Of a stretch of 64,000 nt of DNA, positions 21,032 to 29,855 are shown piece by piece. The translations under genes were made by a program, and so were the position numbers. Below the pieces are notes generated by a model that saw nothing but the letters and a program-made list of their open reading frames with translations, was not told where the DNA came from and made no database searches. The number at the start of each line of letters is the position of its first letter. Positions within the stretch are counted from its first letter, which is position 1. The stretch is taken from contig NZ_CP049303.1 in NCBI RefSeq assembly GCF_019443985.1, positions 186,001 to 250,000 on the forward strand, given 5' to 3'. Source of the DNA: Liquorilactobacillus hordei DSM 19519 (GTDB lineage Bacteria; Bacillota; Bacilli; Lactobacillales; Lactobacillaceae).

Positions 21032-21106
21032 AAAAAAGAAAACCAATTCGAAAATGAATTGATTTTCCCATAAAAGTCTCTCATCAACAGTCATTGAAAA
21101 AGTATC
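21032..21106 (-). terminator. ISL3 right-end relic acting as the oppA terminator
   Basis: About 35 bp here match the tail of the complete ISL3-family element near 59634-59666, including the inverted repeat GAAAACCAATTC / GAATTGATTTTC. Beyond that a diverged CATCAACAG...TTGA...CC terminus is recognisable. On the minus strand, downstream of the oppA stop at 21137, the hairpin is followed by TTTTTT, giving a proper intrinsic terminator. No transposase remains. Confidence 0.65.
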
Positions 21107-21136
21107 CTAATTGTTAAATAAAAACTTAGTTTTTTA

Positions 21137-22759
21137 TTACTTCACGTAAGCATCCTTGAAGTTAAAGTTAACACCAGCTGAGTTGTAGATAACACCCTTA
21201 ACCTTAGATTTAACCAAAGTTGCTTGTGCTTGTTGATACAACGGTGCAACTCCTTGTTCTTTCATCAGAAGCTCCGAAGCATTTACCATATCACTCCAAC
21301 GTTTAGATGTTGAACCAGCATTTTTGTCCTTAGAATCAGAGATAAGTGAATCGTATTCAGAATTGCTCCACTTACCATTGTTGTATGAGTTATCCGAAGT
21401 AAACAAATCCACAAAACTAATTGGATCTGAGAAATCAGCGCCCCAACCTGAAAGAACAACATCAAACTGTCCATTTTGTGATTTAGATAGGCGTGTCTTG
21501 AATGGCACATTGTTTACAGATACCTTAATACCTGACAATGTCTCTTCAAGTTGACTCTGAATATATGCAGAAACATCTTTAGCAGCATCTGTATCATCTG
21601 CTAACAAGGTAAACTGTACACTGTTGGTTCCCAATTCTTTAAGTCCTTCTGCCCAAAGTTTTTTAGCTTCTGCTCTATCACTCTTAACGCCATCATAAGT
21701 TTTAGCATCTTTCGTAAAGTCATTACCATCATATGACGCTAATCCTTTTGATACAATACCAGGAGCAACTACAGAACCATCACCAAGAACCTTCTTAACT
21801 AATTGTTTACGGTTAATCGCCAAAGAAATGGCTTGACGAATTTTCTTGTTTTGGAAAAGCTTTTGTGTTTGATTAAATTCAAGGTAATTAATCCTTGCTC
21901 CGCTACGAACTGTAAATTCTTTTGAATTTGACAATTGTTTAGCTTGCTCAGAACCTAAGAGTGTTTCATCGAGTTTACCACTTTGATACAAGTTATAGCT
22001 AGTGGTTGTGCTCTTATTGACTTTAAAGTTAATTGCGGATAATTTTACGTTCTTCTTATCCCAGTAATTACTGTTTTTCTTCAATGTCCAACTAAGATTT
22101 GAGCCTGTCCAACCAGTCATCTTAAATGGTCCACTGTATACCATATACTTAGAAGCAGTACCATATTTGCTGCCATACTTCTCAACTGCACTCTTGTTTT
22201 GTGGGAAGAATGATGGAAAGCCCATTAAAAGCTTGAAGTAAGGCACTTTCTTTTCAAGCGTAACTACCAATTTATAATTGCCCTCTGCCTTTATTCCAAG
22301 CGTATTAACTGATTTCTTACCTGAAACAATATCATCTGCATTTTTGATGCCACTAAATAAATATGCATATTCTGAAGCCGTCTTCGGATTAACAGTTCTT
22401 TGCCAAGAATAAACGAAATCCTTAGCCGTTAATTTTTCTCCATTACTCCACTTCGCATCTTTACGCAAAGTAAATGTATAAGTCATCCCGTTATTAGAAA
22501 TCTTAGTTGCTTTTGCGATTCCTGGTTCTATTTTACTGTTTTTACCTAAACGATATAGACCTTCGTTTGTATTGTTCAACATATCAAAACTTATTGTATC
22601 TGTAGCTTTTGAAATATCCATTGACGGCAACTCCGAAGGTTCACTCCAATTAACAACCTGTTTTGAACTAGATGAACTGGATGAACTACCACAAGCCGCT
22701 AAAATCAGCGTGCACGCAGTTACTGCTACCCCTAAACCAAACTTTTTTTGTATCTTCAT
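21137..22759 (-). CDS. oppA: Oligopeptide ABC transporter substrate-binding lipoprotein
   Basis: This protein of about 540 residues (SBP family 5) captures peptides at the cell surface. The N-terminus MKIQKKFGLGVAVTACTLIL leads to lipobox LAAC, so Cys is lipidated, followed by a Ser-rich linker. Family motifs include ATDTISFDMLNNTNEGLYR and IRQAISLAINRKQLVKKVLG. I choose the ATG at 22759, eleven codons inside the longest frame, because GGGGATG lies just before it. No permease or ATPase genes are adjacent, so this is an orphan binding protein that probably serves an opp system encoded elsewhere. An ISL3-derived terminator follows it. Confidence 0.9.
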   Translation of the reverse strand: MKIQKKFGLGVAVTACTLILAACGSSSSSSSSKQVVNWSEPSELPSMDISKATDTISFDMLNNTNEGLYRLGKNSKIEPGIAKATKISNNGMTYTFTLRKDAKWSNGEKLTAKDFVYSWQRTVNPKTASEYAYLFSGIKNADDIVSGKKSVNTLGIKAEGNYKLVVTLEKKVPYFKLLMGFPSFFPQNKSAVEKYGSKYGTASKYMVYSGPFKMTGWTGSNLSWTLKKNSNYWDKKNVKLSAINFKVNKSTTTSYNLYQSGKLDETLLGSEQAKQLSNSKEFTVRSGARINYLEFNQTQKLFQNKKIRQAISLAINRKQLVKKVLGDGSVVAPGIVSKGLASYDGNDFTKDAKTYDGVKSDRAEAKKLWAEGLKELGTNSVQFTLLADDTDAAKDVSAYIQSQLEETLSGIKVSVNNVPFKTRLSKSQNGQFDVVLSGWGADFSDPISFVDLFTSDNSYNNGKWSNSEYDSLISDSKDKNAGSTSKRWSDMVNASELLMKEQGVAPLYQQAQATLVKSKVKGVIYNSAGVNFNFKDAYVK

Positions 22760-22873
22760 CAAAACATCCCCTTTTTTCCACAAAAAATTCAAAACGTTAG
22801 CATGAAATTAATTCTAAGTTAAAATCTCATTAAAAGCAATAATTTTTAAAAAAAGTTTGTTTATCTGTTTTTT

Positions 22874-22911
22874 AGAAACAAAAATGGCGTCCACCTTCCG
22901 CAGTGGACGCC
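22874..22911 (-). terminator. Possible attenuator upstream of oppA
   Basis: GGCGTCCAC (22886-22894) pairs perfectly with GTGGACGCC (22903-22911), and on the minus strand a T-rich ATTTTTGTTT follows. The only minus-strand gene it can affect is oppA, 115 bp downstream. A weak TTGACT-N17-TAAGCT promoter lies upstream at 22933-22961. The hairpin could be a leader attenuator or a boundary terminator. Confidence 0.45.
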
Positions 22912-23005
22912 TCACCGTATAATAGAATCTTAAGCTTATCAGGTGGTTTAAAAAAAGTCAATAGTTACCATGGGAACCCCAGTTTGTTTTTGTTGATTTT
23001 TTCAA

Positions 23006-23053
23006 TAAAAGGACTAAAATATAGTTGAAAAATAAAGAAAGGAAGTCTTAGTT
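23006..23053 (+). promoter_or_regulatory. hsp20 promoter and ribosome binding site
   Basis: TTGATT, about 16 bp, then TAAAAT precedes the gene by about 30 bp. AAAGGAAG lies 7-8 nt before the ATG. I see neither a CIRCE element nor a clear CtsR heptad repeat, so heat regulation is not evident from sequence. Confidence 0.45.
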
Positions 23054-23485
23054 ATGAGTAACGAATTAACAAACAGAATCAATAATTGGATGGAACAAGA
23101 TGATTTCTTCAGTAACTTGGGTCACTCGTTTTTTGAAGGTGCCAAGTCATTTAATCAAGCTCTTAAAACTGACATCAAAGAAACAGATGAAGCATATGAT
23201 GTCAAAGTTGATATTCCAGGAATAAGCAAGGATGATATTTCTCTATCCTACGATGATGGAGTTCTTTCGATTAACGCAAAAAGAGATTCCTTTGAGGATA
23301 AAAGTGACAAAGACGGAAATATCATCACTAGCGAACGTAGCTATGGCAGTTATTCAAGACAATATCGTCTTCCTAATGTAGTTAAGGATCAAATTTCTGC
23401 AAAATACACTGACGGAGTATTAAACATCAGTCTTCCAAAGTCAAAAGCTAACCTTTCGTCTGAAAACCAAATTAAAATTGATTAA
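23054..23485 (+). CDS. hsp20: Hsp20 / alpha-crystallin family small heat-shock protein
   Basis: This 143-residue chaperone holds unfolding proteins during stress. The alpha-crystallin domain spans about residues 40-135, from DIKETDEAYDVKVDIPGISK to the terminal GVLNISLPKSK, the classic G-x-L-x-I/V motif. The N-terminal arm (MSNELTNRINNWMEQDDFFS) is the variable oligomerisation region. The length is usual for lactobacillar Hsp20. It is monocistronic with its own promoter and terminator. Confidence 0.93.
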   Translation: MSNELTNRINNWMEQDDFFSNLGHSFFEGAKSFNQALKTDIKETDEAYDVKVDIPGISKDDISLSYDDGVLSINAKRDSFEDKSDKDGNIITSERSYGSYSRQYRLPNVVKDQISAKYTDGVLNISLPKSKANLSSENQIKID

Positions 23486-23592
23486 TTTCTGTTCCAAAAG
23501 CCTTATATAAGGCAACTTTAGAGTTAATTAAAATAAAATTACTTTTCTAATATAAATTTCATTTAGTTGATTATTACGATTTTCTTTATGAT

Positions 23593-23643
23593 AAAAGATG
23601 CCACATAAGTCAAAAGTTAATTTTTGGCTTGGCATCTTTTTTT
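23593..23643 (+). terminator. hsp20 terminator
   Basis: AAAAGATGCCA pairs with TGGCATCTTTT, with partial inner pairing, and is followed by a T tract. The left arm region ATGCCACATAAGTCAAAA is duplicated perfectly at 23654-23671. The remaining AT-rich gap to 23860 shows no gene. Confidence 0.75.
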
Positions 23644-23860
23644 CTTGCTAACTATGCCACATAAGTCAAAATTTCATGGGTATCTTTGAATCATTCATAA
23701 CAAATCACTCGCAATGTTCGCGATTTTTAGTTATTATTCGTGTTTTAAAAAAATGGTTTATAATTTTTTCATTCACAAAATTATATAGCGCCCAGTTCTT
23801 TCCTTAATTTAAAGCCGTTATCCTTCGCATATATACTTTAAAAAGTAAGAAATAAACATC

Positions 23861-23889
23861 TTACAAAATATATCATTATATGATATACT
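23861..23889 (+). promoter_or_regulatory. Promoter of the OFA-family transporter gene
   Basis: TTACAA (23861-23866), 17 bp, then TATACT (23884-23889). The spacer contains the near-palindromic TATCATTATATGATA, a possible operator. It lies about 65 bp before the TTG start codon. Confidence 0.45.
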
Positions 23890-23954
23890 CTCTATAAACA
23901 TATTACTAATTATAAAATTACAATATTGTTCGTATTTTTAAGGGGGAATTTATT

Positions 23955-25178
23955 TTGAAGCCAAATAGATATATCGTTGCCTTCGCAGGCATTATGTTAC
24001 ATCTGATGATAGGTTCAGTCTATGCTTGGAGCGTCTTTACGGAACCACTTGCTAAACAGACTGGCTGGACCGAAGCTTCTGTCGCGGGAGCATTCAGTAT
24101 TGCAATCTTTTTCCTTGGAATGTCAGCTGCCTTCATGGGTAGAATTGTTGAAGCAGCGGGTCCAAGGTTGACTGGAACAATTTCTAGTATTCTGTATAGC
24201 GTTGGAATAATTTTAACAGGCTATTCTATTCACATTCATTCCCTTCTTCTTCTATACATCGCATACGGAGTTATCGGTGGTTTGGGTCTTGGTTCTGGTT
24301 ATGTTACTCCAGTATCAACTATCATCAAGTGGTTCCCTGATAAACGCGGATTAGCAACTGGACTTGCAATCATGGGCTTTGGTTTTGCCGCAATGCTCAC
24401 AGGTCCCGTTGCTCAAAATCTTATAGCCAGCGTAGGGCTTGAGAAAACTTTTTATATCCTTGGTACATTCTATTTTGTTGTAATGATTATTTCTGCACAA
24501 TTTATTCGCAAACCTAATTCCTCAAAAGAAACATTAAGTCTTGAGAAAAAAGGAATTCGAATTACCACTGGACCCGAATTAACTGCTAATCAAGCCGTTA
24601 AAACAAAATCATTTGTTCTCCTTTGGTTCATGTTCTTTATCAATATCACATGTGGAATTGGTCTTGTCTCAGCAGCATCACCAATGGCGCAAGAAATGAC
24701 TGGTATGTCTGCTGCCACTGCTGCTGTTATGGTAGGGATAATCGGGTTATTCAATGGATTTGGACGTCTTATCTGGGCAACTCTTTCTGACTTTATTGGC
24801 AGACCAGTAACCTTCAGTGCCATCTTCATTGTGAATGTCGTAATGCTCTCGACTATCCTAACTTTTAGTACTCCCCTAGTATTTGTAATCGCATTATGCT
24901 TAGTCCTCTCATGTTATGGGGCCGGTTTTTCTGTAATTCCAGCCTATTTAGGAGATGTTTTTGGCACAAAAGAGCTTGGCGCTATTCATGGATATATCCT
25001 AACTGCTTGGGCTGTTGCCGGAATAGTTGGCCCCTTACTTTTATCTTTTACACATCAAATTCTTCATAGTTATTCTGTCACATTAATTGTTTTCATTATA
25101 ATTGATATTCTTGCATTGATATCTTCATTTTGGATTCAACGAGGATTTATCAAAATTGGTAAATTAACAGATAATTAA
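23955..25178 (+). CDS. OFA-family MFS transporter (oxalate/formate antiporter-like)
   Basis: This 407-residue inner-membrane carrier has about 12 predicted helices. It starts with TTG, supported by AAGGGGGAA 8 nt upstream. The N-terminus MKPNRYIVAFAGIMLHLMIG, then GSVYAWSVFTEPLAKQTGW, is the signature of the OFA family. The loop motif DKRGLATGLAIMGFGFAA and the mid-protein CGIGLVSAASPMAQEM also fit. Known relatives exchange oxalate/formate or carry other monocarboxylates; the substrate cannot be fixed here. Its neighbours do not identify a pathway. Confidence 0.85.
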   Translation: MKPNRYIVAFAGIMLHLMIGSVYAWSVFTEPLAKQTGWTEASVAGAFSIAIFFLGMSAAFMGRIVEAAGPRLTGTISSILYSVGIILTGYSIHIHSLLLLYIAYGVIGGLGLGSGYVTPVSTIIKWFPDKRGLATGLAIMGFGFAAMLTGPVAQNLIASVGLEKTFYILGTFYFVVMIISAQFIRKPNSSKETLSLEKKGIRITTGPELTANQAVKTKSFVLLWFMFFINITCGIGLVSAASPMAQEMTGMSAATAAVMVGIIGLFNGFGRLIWATLSDFIGRPVTFSAIFIVNVVMLSTILTFSTPLVFVIALCLVLSCYGAGFSVIPAYLGDVFGTKELGAIHGYILTAWAVAGIVGPLLLSFTHQILHSYSVTLIVFIIIDILALISSFWIQRGFIKIGKLTDN

Positions 25179-25338
25179 TAATTTTTAACTCTACCTGCGG
25201 AACTTTGAGTAACTTCATTGTTTCGTATTTTTTTGCAAAAAACTCTTTAGTTTTACTGCTTATTTTTATCTGCTAATATGTAAGTATAATTCAACAGGTA
25301 TCATGTCTGTTTATCATTTTTTAAGTGAGGTTATCCAA

Positions 25339-26274
25339 ATGTACTTATTCACTATTGGAATTCTAATTGGAATTTTTTTGCCTATGCAGACTGCAATTAA
25401 CTCGCGGCTGCGCGTCTTTGTAACTTCTCCTTTCATTGCCTCTACAATTTCTTTCAGTGTTGGCACACTTTTCCTAGGGATTCTTGTAGCTATTACCCAT
25501 GGCGTATTGCTGCCTAGCACTGCAATTATATCAAACCAGCCATTATGGATTTGGTTAGGCGGAATTCTTGGAATTATCTTCTTAACTGGTAACATTTTGC
25601 TTTTCCCGCACATAGGTGGAGTTCAAACCGTTATTATGCCAATCCTAGGCCAGATACTTGCAAGTATGTTGATCGATAATTTTGGATTATTTTATTCCTC
25701 ACATCATCCATTAACTTTTCTACGTCTTTGTGGAGCACTTCTAGTTTTTGCAGGAGTAATCGTATCAGTTGCATTGCCTAGTATTCTCCACCATGATAAA
25801 CTTGTTGCAAAAACAAAAGAATCCTCTCTCTTATTGTTTTGTTGGAGCGTTTTTGGAATTATTACCGGTTCTTTCAGTGCTATCCAGTCTGCGATTAATG
25901 GTCATCTGAGTGTTATACTTAATTCATCCATCAATGCTGCCTTCTTTTCTTTTTTGATCGGTACAATCTTCTTATGGCTAATTGTTTTAATTAAAGATCG
26001 AAAAAGCCTCAAAAATCTAAAGAGTTCGCAAATTGCTTGGTGGAACTGGACTGGCGGTTTGTTAGGCGCTATTTTTGTAACTGGTAATTCTTTCTTAGTT
26101 CCACATCTTGGAACGGGGGTTGTAACGGTGATTGTGTTAATTGGAATGATTATCGGAAGTCTCTTGGTTGATCATTTTGGCTTGTTTCTCTCACCGAAGC
26201 ACCCTGTCCAACTCACACAAATCATCGGGATCATTGTTATGGTAATTGGTGTTGGTATTATCAAATTGTTGTAG
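25339..26274 (+). CDS. DUF606 (YdcZ) family DMT transporter, fused two-domain form
   Basis: This membrane protein of about 311 residues has two homologous halves: MYLFTIGILIGIFLPMQTAI in the first and SVFGIITGSFSAIQSAINGH in the second. Each half has about five helices and a Gly-rich NILLFPHIGG or NSFLVPHLG motif. DUF606 belongs to the drug/metabolite transporter superfamily; most members are single 150-residue units. I prefer the ATG at 25339, preceded by GTGAGG, over an ATG 12 codons upstream. Substrate unknown. Confidence 0.8.
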   Translation: MYLFTIGILIGIFLPMQTAINSRLRVFVTSPFIASTISFSVGTLFLGILVAITHGVLLPSTAIISNQPLWIWLGGILGIIFLTGNILLFPHIGGVQTVIMPILGQILASMLIDNFGLFYSSHHPLTFLRLCGALLVFAGVIVSVALPSILHHDKLVAKTKESSLLLFCWSVFGIITGSFSAIQSAINGHLSVILNSSINAAFFSFLIGTIFLWLIVLIKDRKSLKNLKSSQIAWWNWTGGLLGAIFVTGNSFLVPHLGTGVVTVIVLIGMIIGSLLVDHFGLFLSPKHPVQLTQIIGIIVMVIGVGIIKLL

Positions 26275-26305
26275 AAATTCGTATCATATGGAAAGGATGA
26301 CAAAA

Positions 26306-27166
26306 TTGAAAATTGGATTTATTGGAACTGGCGTGATGGGTGCTGCAATTGCAGGCCATTTAATAGAGGCTGGTCACAAACTAACTGTCTATAATCGTAC
26401 AAAAAGTAAAACCGACAAATTAGTCGCTGCCGGTGCAACTTGGGCCGATACTCCGACTGAGGTTGCAAAAAAAAGCGATGTTGTCTTTACAATGGTAGGC
26501 TTCCCAACCGATGTCGAGGAAGTTTACTTTGGTAATAAAGGTCTCTTCAAAGGCCTAAAAACTGAAGGAATCACGATTGATATGACGACAAGCCGTCCAA
26601 GTTTAGCGGTTAAAATTGCAGACTATGCAAAAAGGCACAATTTCCATGCTGTCGATGCTCCTGTTTCTGGTGGTGATATTGGTGCTCAAAATGCAACATT
26701 AACCATAATGGCTGGTGGAGAAGAAGAAACATATAATAAACTTCTGCCACTCTTCAAAGTTATCAGCAAAGCAACTAATCTCTTTGGTGCTGCAGGTTCT
26801 GGTCAACATGCTAAGATGGCAAATCAAATAATGATTGCAGGTACAATGACAGGATTAACAGAGATGCTTCTTTATGCCCAACATGCTGGGCTTGATGAAC
26901 AAAAAATTCTTGAAACACTTTCCGCTGGAGGCGCAAACAATTGGAGCATGACTAACTATGTCCCAAGAATTCTAAAGAATGATTTCACGCCTGGATTCTT
27001 TTCTAGACATTTTCTTAAAGACTTACGCATTGCTCTAGAAGAAGCCGACAAAATGGGGCTTGATCTTAAAGCCACTGCTGAAGCTAAACGACTATATGAA
27101 GTGATGGTCGATGTTAAAGGTCTTGGAAACCAAGGAACTCAGGGCTTAATCAATATTTATAAATAA
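26306..27166 (+). CDS. NAD(P)-dependent beta-hydroxyacid dehydrogenase (HIBADH family)
   Basis: This oxidoreductase of about 286 residues has the N-terminal Rossmann motif KIGFIGTGVMGAAIA, the substrate-binding DAPVSGGDIGAQNATLTIM, and the catalytic Lys in GQHAKMANQI. These define the family of 3-hydroxyisobutyrate, tartronate-semialdehyde and related dehydrogenases. The actual substrate is not determined. The longest frame begins at 26246 inside the previous gene, but AAAGGATG six bases before the TTG at 26306 favours that later start. It follows the DUF606 gene by 31 bp and may be co-transcribed with it. Confidence 0.87.
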   Translation: MKIGFIGTGVMGAAIAGHLIEAGHKLTVYNRTKSKTDKLVAAGATWADTPTEVAKKSDVVFTMVGFPTDVEEVYFGNKGLFKGLKTEGITIDMTTSRPSLAVKIADYAKRHNFHAVDAPVSGGDIGAQNATLTIMAGGEEETYNKLLPLFKVISKATNLFGAAGSGQHAKMANQIMIAGTMTGLTEMLLYAQHAGLDEQKILETLSAGGANNWSMTNYVPRILKNDFTPGFFSRHFLKDLRIALEEADKMGLDLKATAEAKRLYEVMVDVKGLGNQGTQGLINIYK

Positions 27167-27611
27167 TAATTACTATAAAAAAACAGCATCTCTAAAAAGA
27201 TGCGTCTGTATAGAATTATAATTTTTTTCATTTCTATGTCTGGATTTTTTATTTCTTGTCAGCAACAGTTGCTTGAGAGTTTATATAAAGAAATCAACTT
27301 ATTTTTTAGGCTGGTTTCTTTTTTATTTGAATAGTAATTAAGTTTTGCACAATCTTTTTTCGGAACAAATCCTTATTTTAAAGATTTTTTTATTAAATTG
27401 GCTAAAAACCATTGACAATTTGAATATAAATGAGCAAAATCATAGTATACAAAAAAAGTGTCGCCATAAAAATACTTTGTGACAACACCTCTATTAATGC
27501 AGATAAGCAGATTTCGAAACTAAAATTGAATTCAGAGCCTAATCAGACTATATAGCCATAGTCAATCTGAGCCCTATTCACAATTCTGGTTTAAAATTTT
27601 TCTCTATTTCT
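27167..27611. other. Non-coding gap with several hairpins
   Basis: No gene is supported in these 445 bp. GCATCT/AGATGC at 27186-27203 has a minus-strand T run. AAAGAAA/TTTCTTT at about 27287-27313 is followed by T on the plus strand and may end the dehydrogenase transcript. A weaker inverted repeat GACTAT/ATAGTC is at about 27546-27563. The ndh terminator is listed separately. Confidence 0.5.
27451..27488 (-). terminator. Probable ndh terminator
   Basis: On the minus strand GTGTTGTC pairs with GGCGACAC across a 16-nt loop and is followed by TTTTTTT. It lies about 120 bp after the ndh stop codon. Confidence 0.6.
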
Positions 27612-28820
27612 CTAGTGATACAAGTCAAAGCGACCCTTAGCAAGCATTTCTTTTACGCCACCAGTTGCAAGTAACGATTTATCCATAATTGCTTTCTTAA
27701 CAAAAGATGCTGGATAACCTTTAATAGCTGACTTGCCAACCATTCCAAAGGCATGTGTATTCCCAATTGAAGCAACCGAACCCAATGATTTAAAGGCAAA
27801 CCCTTCAATGTCATTGCCATTCAATTGTGCAAGTAAATGTTTTGCAGCGTAATCGCCCATCTTAAGTGCAACCTGTGCAGTTGTCGGATATGGACGATTA
27901 CTTTCTTTATCCATAAATGCAGAAACATCTCCGACAATATAAACATTATCAAAGTCAGGATCTGTCAAATTATCACTCACAATAACACGACCACGTCTTT
28001 GTGAAAAGCCTGAAGCTTCCATTACTTCACTGCCACTTACACCAGTTGTCCAGATAATCGTGTTTGCAGTAAGTTCCTTGGTAGCACCAGTTTCTTTATC
28101 ATCTTGATAGATAACTGTATTTGGTTTAATTTCTTTGATTGGCTTCCCAGTAAGGAACTTAATCCCCCAGTTCTTCAAACTAGAGATACCATAGTTAGCC
28201 AAATCTTCATCAAACATTGGTAACAAACGTGTAACAGCTTCAACACAATAGATTTCTAATTGGTCAGCAGATACTCCAGCAATCTTAGCCAAAGATGAAC
28301 GAGACTCAATAAGTGAACCTAAAAGTTCAATACCTGTAAACCCAGCACCGCAAACAACGATCTTTAAATCATCTGGATTCTGAGTCTTACTATAATCTTG
28401 CATTTGTACAACAATATGATGGTATACCTTTTCTGCACTTTCGACATCCACCATTTCAAGTGCATTTTCCTCAACTCCAGCAATGCCAAATGACTCTGAG
28501 CGAAATCCAAGCGAAACGATTACATAATCATAGTTAAGCACTTGTCCATTATCTAATGTGACCGTCTGTGCTCCACGATCAATCGTCTCAACTTTAGCCT
28601 GAATAAATGTTGTCACTGATGGTTTAACAACGTCAGTTATTGTATAAGTAATCTTCTCTTTTGATTGAGTACCCGCAGCAACCTCATGTAAGTCAGTTGC
28701 CTCATAGTGGTAATTATTACGATCGATAAGTGTAATATGAAAATCACCTTTGCTTGCTTGCAATCGGTGAAGAGCACGTAATCCTGCGTACCCTGCACCT
28801 AAAATAACTATTTCCTTCAT
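27612..28820 (-). CDS. ndh: Type II NADH dehydrogenase (NDH-2)
   Basis: This 402-residue peripheral membrane flavoprotein passes electrons from NADH to menaquinone without pumping protons. It has the FAD-binding motif EIVILGAGYAGLRAL at the N-terminus, the NADH-binding motif VVCGAGFTGIELLGSL near 162-177, and the second FAD motif VYIVGDVSAFMD. The C-terminal region should contact the membrane. It is encoded 18 bp after the menA-like gene, with cydABCD nearby, so it is the dehydrogenase end of a short respiratory chain. It may also reoxidise NADH during aerobic growth. Confidence 0.92.
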   Translation of the reverse strand: MKEIVILGAGYAGLRALHRLQASKGDFHITLIDRNNYHYEATDLHEVAAGTQSKEKITYTITDVVKPSVTTFIQAKVETIDRGAQTVTLDNGQVLNYDYVIVSLGFRSESFGIAGVEENALEMVDVESAEKVYHHIVVQMQDYSKTQNPDDLKIVVCGAGFTGIELLGSLIESRSSLAKIAGVSADQLEIYCVEAVTRLLPMFDEDLANYGISSLKNWGIKFLTGKPIKEIKPNTVIYQDDKETGATKELTANTIIWTTGVSGSEVMEASGFSQRRGRVIVSDNLTDPDFDNVYIVGDVSAFMDKESNRPYPTTAQVALKMGDYAAKHLLAQLNGNDIEGFAFKSLGSVASIGNTHAFGMVGKSAIKGYPASFVKKAIMDKSLLATGGVKEMLAKGRFDLYH

Positions 28821-28838
28821 TCCTACATCTCCTTCTTC

Positions 28839-29750
28839 TTAGTTATTAATGAATGGCATGTAAATCAAAAATGTTAATGTTTGACTTACAGCTCCAATGG
28901 CGAGTATTTTGATAGCACAGCTAAATGTTTCTTTTTTTACTTGTTTACTCAAAAATAATTTAACTTGTTTAACAATAACTGGCAACACAACCAAGGTCAA
29001 CAGCATTGTCCAAGGTGCGATTTTCAAAACTACTGCAGCCACCAGAGCAAGTATAGCTACAGAGTTCATTATAACAAATAATTGTAGTGAATGTCTCTTA
29101 CCAAGATAGTGAACTAGCGTATATCTGTTATTTTTTTCATCTTCTGCAAGATCACAAATGTTATTAGCCAACATTAGATTGGAAATCCACATAGTGTTAG
29201 GCAATGAAATTAGTAATATTGCCCCCACATTCATCAAACTCCACGAAAAATTCTGATATGAATTTATATATACACAAATCAATGTAATCATAAATCCCAT
29301 TGTAGGTCCTGAGAAGACTTCTCCTAAAGGCAAACTTGAAAGTGGCTTAGGACCAGAAGAATAAAAAATTCCCACAAGATAACAAACACCGCCCATTATC
29401 AATAACGGCCAACCTGTTATATAAACCAAAATAAAACCGATAATTGCTGACATTGCAATCATCCCAACCATCATCCAGAACACTAATTGTAGGGATAAGT
29501 TTTCGCGTCCGATGATATTCGTTTTTCGCTTATAATCATGCTCTTCAGTTGCATTTCGATAATCATTATAATTATCCAGAATATCAACTGCCATATTGAA
29601 TAAAAACATCGCAATAAAAAACGTAATTAGTAAACCAAGATTCAATGAATGGTAATTAAACCAACTAAAACATGCACCCAGTAAGAATGGTAAAATACTT
29701 GCTGTCTTGGCTTTTATTTCAACTAACTCTAAAAAAATTGGAACAGTCAA
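28839..29750 (-). CDS. menA: UbiA-family prenyltransferase, MenA-like
   Basis: This 303-residue integral membrane enzyme probably joins a polyprenyl chain to 1,4-dihydroxy-2-naphthoate to give demethylmenaquinone. The two Mg-diphosphate motifs are visible: DILDNYNDYRNATEEHDYKR near residue 60 and ANNICDLAEDEKNNR near 190. Multiple helices follow. It starts with TTG at 29750, preceded by AAGGAG. It is co-transcribed with ndh and divergent from a polyprenyl diphosphate synthase gene, which supports menaquinone as the product. No genes for head-group synthesis (menF, D, H, C, E, B) are in this window. Confidence 0.87.
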   Translation of the reverse strand: MTVPIFLELVEIKAKTASILPFLLGACFSWFNYHSLNLGLLITFFIAMFLFNMAVDILDNYNDYRNATEEHDYKRKTNIIGRENLSLQLVFWMMVGMIAMSAIIGFILVYITGWPLLIMGGVCYLVGIFYSSGPKPLSSLPLGEVFSGPTMGFMITLICVYINSYQNFSWSLMNVGAILLISLPNTMWISNLMLANNICDLAEDEKNNRYTLVHYLGKRHSLQLFVIMNSVAILALVAAVVLKIAPWTMLLTLVVLPVIVKQVKLFLSKQVKKETFSCAIKILAIGAVSQTLTFLIYMPFINN

Positions 29751-29791
29751 TTAAATCACTCCTTCTCTTTATTATAGCTAAACTGATGATT

Positions 29792-29820
29792 TTGGTTTAA
29801 TATAGTGTAGAACATATTAT
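29792..29820 (+). promoter_or_regulatory. Promoter of the polyprenyl synthase gene
   Basis: TTGGTT (29792-29797), exactly 17 bp, then TATTAT (29815-29820), about 35 bp before the start codon, in the short gap divergent from menA. Confidence 0.6.
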
Positions 29821-29855
29821 GCTCATAGTTCACCGGAAAGGAATTCAATGTTAAT

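Noticed and set aside
27255-27280. Another ISL3 end remnant (CAGCAACAGTTGCTTGA)
   Set aside because: Similarity to CATCAACAGCGGTTGACA is short and could be chance; no adjoining IS-like sequence.
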